Below are positions 1 through 12,387 of a stretch of 64,000 nucleotides of DNA, one piece after another. The notes under the pieces are model-generated. The model saw nothing but the letters and a program-made list of their open reading frames with translations. It had not been told where the DNA came from and did no database searches. This DNA is from Acanthacorydalis orientalis. Lineage: Eukaryota > Arthropoda > Insecta > Megaloptera > Corydalidae. Position 1 is the first letter of the stretch. Every line of letters starts with the position of its first letter. The DNA is taken from assembly GCA_034766995.1 (NCBI GenBank), contig CM068317.1, positions 23,883,501 through 23,947,500 on the forward strand, written 5' to 3'. Made by a program: the position numbers and the translations under genes.

Positions 1-1
1 A

Positions 2-337
2 CCGTTGATATCGATCCAAGATGAAAATAATGGAAGCAAAATTGAAGACAGTGAACGGTCATGGCATGGGATCTTGAATAAAGTGAAACGAACGCATTCG
101 TTCACGAACGATTATGAGAAGAATCTGCGGTCGATGAAAGATGAGTATATTAAAACATTAAGTGATCTCGTGACGTCTGAACAACGGGAACTTGAACTTT
201 GGGCTCAGGTAAAAATGATTGATTTTGCACATATCTTTCCATCCGAAAATAACGAGTTGGATGAAAACTACTTATGTGGTATTGAGAATTTGGTTAAAAT
301 CTTCGAAGAGTTCCTTGAACAGACGTTTGATTTGTAA
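2..337 (+). CDS. IPMK: Inositol polyphosphate multikinase, last coding exon (partial)
   Basis: The frame is open from base 2 and stops with TAA at 335-337, giving about 111 residues; the 5' part of the gene lies outside the window. Near residues 70-75 it reads VKMIDFAHIFPSE, followed by DENYLCGIENLVKIFEEFLEQ. This is the C-terminal signature of the inositol polyphosphate kinase family: the Asp of IDF is the metal-binding residue, and the D-x-x-Y-x-x-G-x-x-N-L stretch closes the kinase lobe. IDFAH followed by FPS and a short acidic insert fits IPMK/Ipk2 better than IP6K, which has a longer insert, or IP3K, which has IDFGKT. IPMK phosphorylates inositol phosphates in the nucleus and cytosol on the way to IP5 and IP6. 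The exon is intact. The neighbouring ZFAND4-like gene is convergent. Confidence 0.82.
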   Translation, partial: PLISIQDENNGSKIEDSERSWHGILNKVKRTHSFTNDYEKNLRSMKDEYIKTLSDLVTSEQRELELWAQVKMIDFAHIFPSENNELDENYLCGIENLVKIFEEFLEQTFDL

Positions 338-400
338 TTAGGATTAATTTATGTTAAGTTTATGTACATACACAGTATTTATTCGTGATATATTTAATTA

Positions 401-404
401 TATG

Positions 405-467
<63 letters not shown>

Positions 468-472
468 GTATG
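401..472. repeat. (TA)n microsatellite in IPMK 3' region
   Basis: TATG/TA dinucleotide array starting about 65 bases after the IPMK stop codon, so it probably lies in the 3' UTR. Confidence 0.9.
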
Positions 473-2251
473 CATAAGAATCGAAAGTCGATAATTACTT
501 AATATATAAAAGAAACGCATAATTTTTGAAATGAAAAAATTGATTAAAATATTCTAAATTATTTTCAGTATTTAAAAATTCTATTTTAAAATATATGCTA
601 ACCTTTATCATTCTTTTGAATGGAAAATTTTTCATCCTTTTACATTGTTTTCATATGATTTCTTTTATATTGTTTTTTTAAAAAAAAATATTTAAAAGAA
701 TTTAAAAAAACATTGAGAAATGGTATGAATTTATTTTAAATTGTTTTTTATGATTTTATTTCTTTGTATCTTCCTTCAATATTTTATGATTTATTTTGAT
801 TTTAAAAGATGCTAAAATGTCTGAATTATGAAATGTTGTACTCTATAGTGGAAATATTATTTTATAATTTTATATTTTTTTTTGATTTACTAGTAAGGTA
901 ATTTGATTTTTTTTCAATTTATTCCTAGGTATTTCTTGAATGGTATTAAAACAAGTTATAAAAACAATTCAATACTAAATACTTGTATCTATTATATTTC
1001 TCTCGATTTTTTATATTTTTTTGCTATACACTTTTGGAAATGCATACAAAAATTGCCTTCAGTTGGTTTTCAATTTTTTATGATGAATAATTCACATTGT
1101 ATTCGAATGGTTGTATCTAATGTATCTATCCAATTCTTAAGAGCACTTTCATTTTTCTTTCTCTTTATATTTCAGAGATTAAAATAATACACATTATTTC
1201 TTAATTTGTCAAATCTTTTATGTTCACAAATAATTGTCTATTTTTGATAATCAGTTGTAATTGCTTAGGTTATATTTCCATTGTGTATAAATTTGTTAGT
1301 GTAAGAACAGGATATTTATTTTATAGTAAAATATATATGTTTAGTACTTTTTTCTCTGCATCTCCAATCATTCTTTTTCATTTACTATTTACTAACTGTT
1401 TTCTTTACATACATTTCTATTATTTTCCAAACCTTCGTTTAAATAATAGTAAAAATACTCTTAGTTTATCCCATATATATATATTTTTATTGTTGTAGAG
1501 AAACAATCAGGTATATAAATAAAATATATTTTAGTAATAATTGTTGTTTTGTATACCTTCTTCCGTTTTACTATGAAAAATATGCGTTTGTCATTAGTTC
1601 AATGTCTCCAAAATAATAATTATTCAAATTTTCACGTATTACTTTCAATCATTTTTATTTTATTTCATAGTTTATGACTTTACCATTTTTTTTAAATTCA
1701 GTCAATAATGATGATGAAATAAAGGAGAGGAATACATTTATCAACTTTGTTTCATATTTTTTTTCCATTTTTATTTACTATAAAGCAAAAATATAACTTT
1801 ACATTTAGTATTATTCTTGGGTATACATTGTGAAGAAAGACAAATATTTTAAGTTCGAATACAGATACAGACATAATTATAATATCGATTCTGACATATT
1901 TCAACACGTGATAAAATATTCAACAAGGAAGAAAAAAACAACATAATTGTATTAATAATTAATACATTATTCATCAAGTATTGAATTATATCAAACAAAT
2001 TATTCAAACATCGAATAGTTCTGAGGAATAATATATGCGTGTGTACATGCATATATATATTTAGATATTGAAAATATTGTATTTCTTGTTATTAATTCAA
2101 TGCTGACGATCGATAAATTATAAATTTAAAAACTGGTTTATACTTTTCTGGTCGTCAGTTGACCTGTACACTGTAAACCGACGGACGTTGTACTTGTTTC
2201 CTATTAAAATAATATAATGCACCCAATGACAGAAAAAATGTGTTATTTAAC
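473..2251. other. AT-rich 3' UTR / intergenic sequence
   Basis: No homologous coding sequence is visible. Open frames at 903-1187 and 1220-1498 are low-complexity AT translations with no recognisable motif. The first canonical AATAAA on the + strand after the IPMK stop is at 1518-1523, with another near 1719, so a long IPMK 3' UTR is possible. Confidence 0.4.
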
Positions 2252-2419
2252 TATATATATATATATATATATCTATCTATATATATATACCTATATATAT
2301 ATATATACCTATATATATATATATATATATACCTATATATATATATATGTATACCTATATATATATATATATATCTATATATATATATATATATATACCT
2401 ATATATATATATATATATA

Positions 2420-2454
<35 letters not shown>

Positions 2455-2533
2455 ATATATATATATATACCTATATATATATATATATACCTATATATAT
2501 ATATATACACATACATACATACATGCACACACA
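2252..2533. repeat. TA/ACCT minisatellite-like array
   Basis: Runs of TATATATATA are interrupted at irregular 14-24 base spacing by ACCT (reading TATACCTATA), ending in a CATA and CACA tail. Three open frames across it encode only Tyr-Ile-type repeats and are not genes. Confidence 0.92.
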
Positions 2534-4439
2534 AATCCTTCTTAATCTGTTCTATATTTATTCATTCCTTTTTTTACTGTTTTTTGAATATTGTTCCGAA
2601 ATATTAATCTGTACAAATGATGCATTGCTTTTAAGATGTTTTATATATCCCTGAGTTCTTTTGAGAAACAAGAGAGGAAGAAGTTGTTTCTCAATTAGTG
2701 TAAGGAAACTTGAAAACATGCAATTTTTAAAGAAAAAAATTCATGATTGTACAATTGTTTTTTCCCCATATAAATATAATTAAAAAAGAAACACATTTTT
2801 GTATTCATGATCATAATTAATTTAAAAATTACAAATGAGTAGCATTTACCGATTTTTATCGAAAAATTAGTTTTCAATATTTGATTAAAACAAAACATAT
2901 TCCTCAACAATAAATAAACCATTAAAAATACTTTACAATTTCAAATCGATTTCAATGATATCTTCGAATACATACAGTTCATAATTAATTTTATATTACA
3001 ATTATTTTTCATTTATTATTTTATATAAAAATAATTACAGAACAGAACACTCCAATGTAACAAATATACGGTTCTGTTTCGAATTTATATATCTTTTCAC
3101 CCAATAACTATACAAAGTAAAATCGAATTTGATGACGTTTCCGCTTAAACTGCCACGTTTGAAAATTCAGTCAAATAACTTAATAATAAAAATTAAAGGA
3201 AGACACGTTAGTTTTATAACACATTATAATTAAAACAATCATTCTTGCCCAAATTTTGTGAATCGTTTAAAAACAAAACCACCAATACAAAAGTTTTCGA
3301 TAAAACATTCTCATTGTTTATAATTTCTTCAATAAATATAACAATCCTAAATAATAGATTTTTCCATACTTTTAACATAATTAATGCTGTAACATAAATT
3401 GTAATTAAACGCTTAACTTTTACTTCAGATCGAAAGTAGTTAATATTTTTAAAGCATTTCAGAACTTGTATTCGTTATAATAATTACAATTACGATAATA
3501 ATAGGTAACCATTTATCTTTACAATTTGCATGGTTAATAAATTGATACATAAGTAAAATATCTTTGCTATTTTGCTCTCTTTATATTTTATTATTTTGAT
3601 GTTTTGCATTCATCAATAAAATTAATCAAATCGAGTTAACAAAGACTCAATAACCGATGAGATGATTTTCAAAAGTAATACATTGACTTTAAAATTAAAG
3701 TTTTGATATCAGTTTGTAAAATACAAAAAAAAATAAATAAATAAATAAAATATAAACAAACTTGTAGTTTGTCTCCTTGAATTTTTAAAAATTGTTTTGA
3801 ATGTATATAATGTTATCCTTCCACAATTACTGTCATATCACAGATAAATTGTGATTTAAGTGTACAGTTTCGGTGCAAAACAAAGAACCAGAGTTACAGG
3901 CAGTATAACAACTATATAATATAAATATATGCACTACGCAATTCATAAATATATGCTTGCTACCTCTGATTGAAGGTTTTAGTGTTATCAAAGGTGTATA
4001 ATGGAAAATAATTATTATACATGTGTCTCTGTTGCATTATATTGTTTTGTATCATGTAACATATGTATCTTACTTTATATCAATTTCCAGTAGTTCACAC
4101 TCATTATGCACTGTTTACATTAAACGAATTTTAATTTAAATTCATATGAGGTTTTACTATGCTGTTTATAGATATATCATCCATACATATTAACCGACAC
4201 TGTACAAGTTATACAAAAACATATTCACTTGAATACAGTATGCAGATCCATATGGAAATTTGCAGTGCAAGTGTTTGAAAATCCATATTCTTGCAGATAT
4301 TTAATTTTGCGTGCAGTGCATGATATTCAAGTAAATATGTTGCATTTGCGAGTGTCTAGCAATTACTTTTTCAAAAACCATGTCAAAAATTTATAAACAA
4401 ACACTATACATACCCTAAGTTATGAGGAAGCAATTTTTT
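2534..4439. other. AT-rich intergenic sequence between convergent genes
   Basis: No gene or recognisable transposon seen. The sequence is rich in A/T runs with many potential poly(A) signals on both strands. It probably holds the distal 3' UTR ends of the IPMK gene (+) and possibly of the ZFAND4-like gene (-). Confidence 0.4.
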
Positions 4440-4445
4440 TTTATT
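4440..4445 (-). terminator. Candidate poly(A) signal of the ZFAND4-like gene
   Basis: The + strand TTTATT reads AATAAA on the minus strand, about 90 bases past the stop codon at 4533-4535, which is a plausible distance for a short 3' UTR. Other A/T hexamers further on could also serve. Confidence 0.4.
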
Positions 4446-4532
4446 AGACATCGTTTATATAAACAAATTAGAATAAAACGTAACAAATAATAATATTGAA
4501 AATTAACTAAACAAAAAATGTATTTATACAAT

Positions 4533-7375
4533 TTAAATTTTTGGTAATTTGGTCGCAAGGACAAGCGGATTAGCTTGCTGGATGAGTTTTCTTCCTTCTG
4601 TCTTGTAATCATACTGGCAACCATGAACTTCCGAGTACCTGTGCTGTGAACAAAAGTTGTCGCCGCATCGACACGTGTGTATCGTGGTAATATTTAACCT
4701 TTTGTTACATTGTTTACAACGTATCCTAGTGGTTTTCTTCATCGGCTGTAATAGTGGTAATGTATCTACATTTTTAAAACTAGATCCTGTGTTTTCTATC
4801 TTGACTATTTTAGATTCCGTTTCGTTTAAATTCATCGAGTGTCTACGGAACTTCTTTGAATTAGACTCGCCAAAGTTCAAGTTCACTTCTAGATTTTGCA
4901 CACGTTGTTTCGTTCCGTTTTCATTCGGTTCTTTTTCATTGCTGACACGTGAACTTTCGGGTGATTCGATGAACGCCGTATTAAAAACATCAAGATCGCT
5001 ACTACTGTCATCTCCGAACCGTTCGAAATTTAAATTAACGTACTTATGACTACAAGGAGGGACTTTTTTCTGTAAATTACTAATTTCTCTGTGGTGTTTA
5101 TTATTATCTATTTTCATGATTTGTAACTTATCTTTACGACTATATCCGGACAACGAACCGACCTTTTGCGGTTTCCCGATCGATTCGACCGGTTTGTCGA
5201 ACGATGAATCAACGGCACCGATCGAACGATCTCGGTAACCGTCCTTTAAATTATTAAAAGTCGGACTTGTCGGTCTTATGTATTTAGTACGTTTAAACCT
5301 GAGGTTATCGATATCTTTTGACTTGTTTTGAGATTCTCTACTGGACTCACAAAGTAGATTTTTATTACTCCTATGATCTGAATCACTTAACAGAAACTCA
5401 TAGACCTCTCTGTTAAATTTTTCAGGAGATGTTTTTGGCCGTTCATCGTCTTCTTTTAGTACAAAACGCGCGACACGAAATCTGTTTCTAGATCCGGTAG
5501 TCCCGGTCGCAGTCGAAACACGTTCCCTCGGTATTTGAGAAATCGTAAAAGTATTCGCGTCCGGTGAAGGTACGCTGATCGGGCCAGCGGGCGTGAAGTC
5601 TGGTTCATCGTTTCCGACGGAAGCTTCGGGTTCTTCTTCTAAAATAGCAATACTAGACGCTTGATGTACAGTTGTACAGCTACGGCCTGAAATCGACAAG
5701 TCTTCCGTGGATTTTGTAGTAGACTCTTCAAACTTCTGCTTACGATGAGCTGGAACTGGAAAATAAAATTCACACAATTAAACTGAAATATTTTTAGAAA
5801 TATTTTTTGTGTTAAAAGTTAATAACTCGTAATTACTTCTATGAAACTTCTATTTAATAATTTTTAATCATTCAACTTAGATTTTTTTTAGGTAAACATT
5901 TATTCTTACATTGTCTTTCCAACCTATGACATTCAGTTTCATTCCTGGATACGTGAGGATAATATTCAGCAAGAATTTTATTAGTTTTATCACCGACAGA
6001 GATATCGTTAAAAGAATTTTTGTATGATAGAGAATCGACGAGGGGCCCGTTCCATTCTCGCTTAGGTCGATCATTTTGAAAAACATAACTTGATGACGGT
6101 TCATTTGAAAAAGGACTATATTTTCTCATAGGGGGCAACGAAAGGGGTTTCATTGCTGTAGGCCTTGATTTATAAATTTTACTTCTACAAACAGGACTGC
6201 AGCTCTCATCGCTCGAATCGCTAAGATTTGTACTGCTGCATTTTGGTTTCTTGAATTTCTCTTTCGATGTTGCAATCAACACTGGGTGATCGTAATAATC
6301 TGAATTTGACCACTGTTTGACTTTACTCTCATTACTCTTAGACTTCGACTTAAAGCTTTCATCAAAAAAGCTAGGGTACTTTTTTATCTTGTGAGTTTTA
6401 TCAGTCTTATGGGTTGCTTTGACAGCACTTTTCTCGATCGACACATGTTTATCGTTCGTCGTCGATAAATCTAGATCAGATTTATATTTTCTATCTAGAT
6501 TCGTTTTCAGAGAGATAACATTTTCAGTGTGATCGTTCGGACGGGTCACCCTCTGTTTATTCATACGTTTTACACTCAGGTCCTCCATTTTACGACGCAA
6601 GTCAGACAATTTCGACATCGTGATCGTGTTCTCGCGAAGACGTTCTCTCGCGACATCCGGTTCTTGTTTTCCGGAACGAGATCTCGCCGAAAGAGGTTTT
6701 CGAAAATCCGATAAAGGAGAATACGAACCGTCTTCGTTCTCTATCACTTTCAGAAGGTTCACGGTCGTCTCGCTTTCTTTATAAAAAAGAAGTGTTATTT
6801 TTGAACCCGGTGGTACTTTCGACATCATTTCATCTCTGAAAGAAATTATGAAATAAGAAATAAATCCACAAATATTAAATTCAAACCACTTGCAACTATA
6901 TTTAAACGGTTTTTCGTTATTAAATATCAACACTTCACTTACCTAGTCGAGTCGACGAAATCTTGAATTTCTCTCCAAACCAGCTGATCGTCTCTGGAAG
7001 ACGCACGCCTCGTGTTGATAGGACCTCCTCGCATGCCTAAGACCAGACGTAAAGTCGCTCCGCGTGTGATTCCTTGCTCCTCGAGTCTCGCGTCGTTCCT
7101 CAACTCACGATCGCCGAACAATAAATGTTGCTGAGCGACAGGTATACCTTGAATCGAAATACACATGATCAAAACGCACGAAGCCCGTCTGATGGCCGTG
7201 TACCTTCATCGTGCTGAATCTTATTTTTTATAGATAGTACTGTATCGGTCGGACAGACCATCATTTCAAACGCCGTACCGGTCAATGTTTCGATGAAAAG
7301 TACTACTTTCGAGTCTTGCTCTTCATAGTCTGACGATAGAGTGTCCAAAAATCCATTGTAGTCATTGTCAGACAT
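4533..7375 (-). CDS. ZFAND4: Ubiquitin-like/AN1 zinc-finger protein (ZFAND4/ANUBL1 type), four exons
   Basis: Exons on the minus strand are 7375-7204, 7147-6943, 6835-5910 and 5755-4533. The introns of 56, 107 and 154 bases all have GT...AG ends, and the phases join to exactly 842 codons (841 residues plus TAA). Residues about 24-99 form a ubiquitin-like domain: VVLFIETLTG, then KIQHDEGIP across intron 1, then LRLVLGMRGG. Residues about 781-814 are an AN1 zinc finger with spacing C-x2-C-x11-C-x-C-x4-C-x2-H-x5-H-x-C, beginning CKQCNKRL and ending HGC. The middle (about 130-770) is Ser/Lys/Asn-rich and probably disordered. N-terminal ubiquitin-like plus C-terminal AN1 is the ANUBL1/ZFAND4 architecture; the family's biochemical role is poorly known. 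Donor 3 (T|GTAAGA) is the least certain junction, but it is the only one found that keeps the frame. Confidence 0.9.
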
Positions 7376-7440
7376 AATTTGACGGAAAATGTACGCTAGG
7401 GTTTGATCGGATTAGAAAAGAAAAATAAGGTTATATAACA
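7376..7440 (-). promoter_or_regulatory. Candidate core promoter / 5' UTR of the ZFAND4-like gene
   Basis: Immediately upstream of the ATG at 7375. On the minus strand TTATATAACC lies at about 7440-7431, some 55-65 bases before the start codon, and could act as a TATA-like element. Position is the only other support. Confidence 0.25.
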
Positions 7441-9498
7441 ATACACTGGTATAGTTTCAATATTGTGTAATTTCAATCGAACGAGCAATACGTTTACGAG
7501 TTCGGAGATAAAAAAATAATAATTTTCTTTTTCTTTTATTTCATAGTCAGTAACCAAAGTAAAACAAAAAAAATGTTCCGTTCATACGAGTAGATACCAA
7601 ACATCCGATGACAAACGCGTTTCTCGTCACTTTTTCCCCACAGCAATAATCTATTTTTAAATGTGAGCTATCTTATAAAGAAATAAAGTTTTAATTTACT
7701 GTTTATCGTACGGTACCATATCATAATATACAAATCTATTGTTTTGTCGGACGACCACTGAAGGTTATTTATCGTGTGAATACGCCAGGAGGGCGGTGAA
7801 GAAAAGAAAAAAAAACGCACAAATTTACAGAGAAAATATGCACACGGTCACGTACAGAACATTTTTTACGTATTCTTAACAAAACAAATCCACATTTTTC
7901 ACGTCAAATTTTATTTCCGTGCCCGATACGTTTGTCATAAAAACTATTATTAGATTTTAACACCAACTAGATACATTGAAATTCCCCGTCTTGTCGGCAT
8001 ATCGTCAGAATCGATTCGTGTACAGCACAGGTACGTTACGGGGTGCTCGATTATACGACAGAATTTATTAATAGAAAAAACAAGATAACGAACCGAACAA
8101 TAAAAATAAGTCTGACAAATATTTCGACAGTGACATTCAATTTCTCATCGTTGGTCATCCTGCACACGTAGGCCAATCAACGTGAACGAGTGTTACATAA
8201 ACACATACTTCGTGTTCAACGCGAAGATTATAAAACGAACGACACTATTTTCATTTGCCCGGTTAATGAAATTACAGAAAAGCGTGTGCCTCCCCTCCAC
8301 CCGCAAATTTATCACACAGGACAGAAGGGAAGTCTTTCTAGTCATGTTGAAAACGTGCGTGTGATTCACGCATCCCAATATTTAATGTGTTATATATTAA
8401 ATAACTCGTTAATAAATATTTATCTTTACATAATTATCATTCGGATACAATTTGTATCTCAGACTAAGTTATACAACGATAGTTCGATTTACTGAATACG
8501 AAAAAGGTAATAACAATACAGTATTGTGTGTTCGTGTGAATAGTCACGTGGTAATATCGACAAGTCGAAGCATGTAGAATTAATTAAATTTAGTTTTACC
8601 CGAACTGTTTAGCTTTTATTAACTCAACTAAATCGTGATTTTAGTGGACATTCTATTATTGATTACACCAAACTTTTTATAGTAGAATCAACGGAATATT
8701 TGATTAAAATATGTACATTTTTCATGTAAACTGTTCATTAATATTCGTTGAATGATTTCAGTTCGAATTGAGTGATTTTTTTTATCAGTGAACGATTTAT
8801 ACATTTAAACAGATGTGCACGGTTATATTGGCATTTTTAATTTATTTAGTTTTTTGCATTACTAAAACATTGAGTGACTTTTATCGACATGTATTTAAAT
8901 TAGTTGATTTGTATCTATGTTTAATTATAATATTAGTGGATTTTTCTTTCGGTTTTTTTTACGATCAGTGAAAAACGTGGATTTTTCGAGATTTTTTTCC
9001 TAATTCTCTTCGAAAGGTACGCATTAACTTATAATTTACTTACATTTTATTAAACATTTCGAACTTCGTCATTTAGGCTTGTACTTTTGAATTTATTATG
9101 TATACATGTGTTAATTCGCTTGAAATCATTAACTTTATATGATTTTTATGGTATTGAATAGTATTAATATAAATATTATTACTGCTTTTACATATCTAAT
9201 AGTATTATTCTTGTTTTAATTATGTAGTAATAATGAGAAGAAGAATTGTAAATAATTCCGATTGACAACGGTTTCATTAAGTAACAATTCTTTTTAACTG
9301 ATTTTATTCTTAAATAGATATTGAAAAGATTGAATCATGCAATGGTTTCATTATACAGGAATACATTTTGTTACGAACGCTTCCATAAAAGAGAACATTC
9401 ACTGATTCATTTTTTATAAGTTTTTTTCAATTAATTTTTAGTCTATCATTATTTTTTTTTTGAAAATAATGGGAAAATATTCTTTGTTTAAATCTATC
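7441..9498. other. Unique sequence upstream of the ZFAND4-like gene
   Basis: No coding homology seen; open frames of 60-101 codons at 8182-8495 overlap on both strands and lack motifs. 7560-8170 is less AT-rich, with scattered CpG, and probably contains the distal promoter of the minus-strand gene. A CACGTG E-box lies near 8545. The remainder is AT-rich. Confidence 0.35.
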
Positions 9499-9511
9499 TA
9501 ATAGTGTATAC

Positions 9512-10154
9512 CAACGGTGGGCAAACTGATGCTCCCAAAGCTACTCTGTGCGTCTCCCGAGACAATGTTGTGTTTCATTGCCATTTTTCCTAAACTTTTA
9601 CATTAATATTCTGTATTAGTATAATATGTACCAATATTAGAATATTTTATTTATAAACGGTAAATTGACATTATCTTTTCAAACATCCATATACACTGCT
9701 ATATAAGGTGGCTCTACGTTTATGGACAATTCTTAAAAAAGATATGAAACTAAACAATTTTTGTTAAGACTTGCCGAATGCAATACAACCAAATTCGGGA
9801 CGGGTTACTATGTAAACTTTGGAGAAAAATATCTTAAAAAAATACAACTTTTAACACGGTCTCGGCAACTTTTAACTGCAAAAATGAAGACTCAGTCTTC
9901 AACGAGTAGAGATTAAACGTATTCTGATTTGTTGACTAGGACTACTATATAGTTGTATTTTTTATTATTTATATTATGTCGATCGGAAAATAATTACTGT
10001 TTTGTATATGAATTTGAAGGTAACAAACCGTAATTATTTTTCTACCAATATAATAAATACAATTTTAAAATAATATTTTCTGTGGCTCTCGAACATTCAA
10101 AAATGTATGGAAAGTATATGTGGCTCTTATTGTCGAAGAAGTTGCCCACCCCTG
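9512..10154. mobile_element. Non-autonomous hAT-like element with flanking duplication
   Basis: The ends are inverted: GGTGGGCAAACT near the left end and TTGCCCACCCCTG at the right end, the common hAT terminal type CAGGGGTGGGCAAAC. The element is bracketed by imperfect direct copies TAATAGTGTATAC (9499-9511) and TAATAGTACATAC (10155-10167), which match at 11 of 13 bases. No transposase is visible in the 643 bases. A tiny mariner-type MITE is nested inside. Confidence 0.7.
9977..10048. mobile_element. 72-bp mariner-derived MITE nested in the hAT element
   Basis: The inverted ends GGAAAATAATTACTGTTTT and AAACCGTAATTATTTTTCT match the termini of the TTAGGTTGGTAGAAAAATAATTGCGGTTT mariner family found elsewhere in the window. 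It is flanked by TA on both sides. Almost nothing but the two ends remains. Confidence 0.6.
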
Positions 10155-10167
10155 TAATAGTACATAC

Positions 10168-10884
10168 CTTACATATGTTTTAAATATTCAAATTAAGACT
10201 TTTTCTTTTCAAACCGCTCAACTCGAATTCTTTTATCATTTTACTTGGAATATCAAACTTGAAAATATTTAAAGGTAGTATCCATAACAAGATAAAATGT
10301 TATAGACACATCTTAAGTGACTAAGACGCTGTGACTGTAGTTGTGCGTGCTAAATCACGACGCTTTTTACTGCTTTGGGTAAAACAATTGGTTCAGTTTT
10401 CGATCATGACGTCATAATTATACGAAAGTACTGACTATGGCGACGCTACTAAAGACTAAGACAGAATCAAAGCAGAGTTCTGTGCAACGCTATTTTGTAA
10501 ACTGAAATGAAAACTGTGTTAGATAATAATCTATCATCTTTATCATTGTCTGTAGTTATATAATGTTACAAATAGACAACTAAAACTTAACTGTAAACTG
10601 AAATAGACAGATATAAATATTTGTGGGTTCATGTTTCAAGAAATTAATAATTATATAAGATTTTACTCCTAACTTATTATGACTATAATCGTAGCAGCGT
10701 TATTGAGAATCATACTTTCTATTACAACGATTACAACTACGCGGAATCACTTTTGATCCATCACAGACATGACTTCAAGACGAAAAGTGCAATTTTTATT
10801 TGCATTCATTCAATCTGTTTCGGTTTCATGACAGAATATAAATATTATTTTTGATTCTATATTAATTTCATAAGTATATGTTAT
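10168..10884. other. Unique sequence, no gene seen
   Basis: No coding or transposon homology recognised. 10310-10500 is somewhat GC-richer, with short inverted words (GACGCT/AGCGTC types), and could be the remnant of a foldback element. Confidence 0.3.
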
Positions 10885-11065
10885 TATACCTTTGATCCCG
10901 TTGATACATTGTTTCGGTTGCCTTCGTCCTTTGGAATCATTTGAGTGTCTGTTCTCCACTACTAGTTTTAGTACATGCGGCATTTTAGTTCCTTAAATCT
11001 CACAAATATTTACTTAAGAATGACACACATAGTGGAAAACAGACAATTGATATAAATATAAAAAA
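10885..11065. repeat. Foldback repeat family F, copy 1
   Basis: Begins TATACCTTTGATCCCGTTG and continues with CCTTCGTCC. It contains inverted arms: CTGTTCTCCACTACT is answered by AGTGGAAAACAG about 100 bases later. Related copies are at 16690-16910 and 36245-36445. Confidence 0.6.
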
Positions 11066-11415
11066 ATATAGTTGGTCTATTAGTCCTTATTTATACTGTC
11101 ATATTTTCTTCCAAGATTTCATTAGTGTGATGTTATTATAAACAGAATAATTTTATTTTTTTAAAAAGAACATGCTATATTTATAATCAAGTGCATGGTA
11201 TTTGTTGACATGCATTTAACAAAATGAATATTTTAGGTTTCAGCTAAATTAAGATTACATCATTTAAAAAATAATATAACAAATATAAACTTAATTATAA
11301 AATTTTTGAAGTAATTAATATTCACTGCATATGATTTTTTATTTGACATATATCACTTGGCAGATGTAAAGAAAATATCAAATATAAAATAATATAATTA
11401 TTATTTTTAAGTTGG

Positions 11416-11423
<8 letters not shown>

Positions 11424-11448
<25 letters not shown>

Positions 11449-11596
11449 TATGTATATATATATATATGTATGTATGTATGTATGTATATATGTATATATG
11501 TATATATGTATATATGTATATATGTATATATGTATATATGTATATATGTATATATGTATATATGTATATATGTATATATGTATATATATATATATA
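11424..11596. repeat. (CA)n/(TATG)n/(TATATG)n microsatellite
   Basis: A (CA)12-type tract passes into TATG and then a regular TATATG array. Overlapping Tyr/Ile/Met-rich open frames on both strands are artefacts of the repeat. Confidence 0.95.
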
Positions 11597-11884
11597 ATCT
11601 AAAAAAGTACAAAATGCATATATTCGTGAATTCAGATTTTTTTGTATGATATTGTATCCCTTATACATACTTAATTGATTATATAGATCCAAAATTACTT
11701 GTATTAAAGGTATACTTTTTGAAATTTACTCACAAATATGGTTATCAATAGTGTATTTTGGTTTTCTATACGCATACAACGATAAATCTAATATAAAACG
11801 ATTAAATTATTCCTTAAATTATAAAACAATGCTAATAAAAAATGAGTAATTAGTAATTATCCAGTCTCTTCTATTCGATACTTA

Positions 11885-11929
11885 ATATATACATATATAC
11901 ATACATACATACATACATACATACATACT
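11885..11929. repeat. (CATA)n microsatellite
   Basis: Tandem ATAC/CATA units directly before the GC-rich motif at 11930. Confidence 0.9.
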
Positions 11930-12097
11930 AGGGGACTTCGCCCTCTGCTCGCTGTGCTCACCAACATCGGGCTCGTTGCGCACGCCTACTTGTCAATTAT
12001 AAGCATGTCATGTAACCGAATGACACAATAAACATATTTTTTAAAACTCATTTATATCTGTGATCATTTTCGCAGATATATTTCCTGCGTGTTGTTA
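11930..12097. repeat. GC-cored repeat fragment (CTAGGGGACTTCGCCCTC type)
   Basis: CTAGGGGACTTCGCCCTCTG then CTCGCTGTGCTCACCAAC resembles, in reverse orientation, the GC core of the repeats at 36800, 37060 and 38390 (CTCGCTACGTTCACCGACC). It abuts simple repeats on both sides, as a retrotransposed or MITE end would. Class unresolved. Confidence 0.4.
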
Positions 12098-12103
12098 TGT
12101 ATG

Positions 12104-12156
<53 letters not shown>

Positions 12157-12157
12157 T
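12098..12157. repeat. (TATG)/(TA)n/(GT)n microsatellite
   Basis: Compound dinucleotide array. Confidence 0.95.
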
Positions 12158-12387
12158 TATATAATCATTATCGCAGACGAATTGCACGTGTTATTTTATA
12201 TATGTGATAAACATATTTGGGTACCATAGAAACCTCGACGTCATAAACAAATAAGTCGATGTCATGGAATTTTTTGTGGATAATTTTGATTTTATGTATA
12301 TTTATATAAAGACAAAATAGGATTTAATTATTAACTCAGTTGGTACAAAAAATATAGGTGATTCAACTTAGGCTTCTGCACGAAAAT

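Noticed and set aside
2217..2654. Open frames of 86-145 codons with YIYIYIYL text
   Set aside because: They are translations of the TA/ACCT array; no protein signal.
4657..5049. 130-codon + strand frame
   Set aside because: Lies antisense within the last exon of the ZFAND4-like gene and has no motif.
11322..11692. Overlapping frames on both strands (61-104 codons)
   Set aside because: Produced by the CA/TATG microsatellite.
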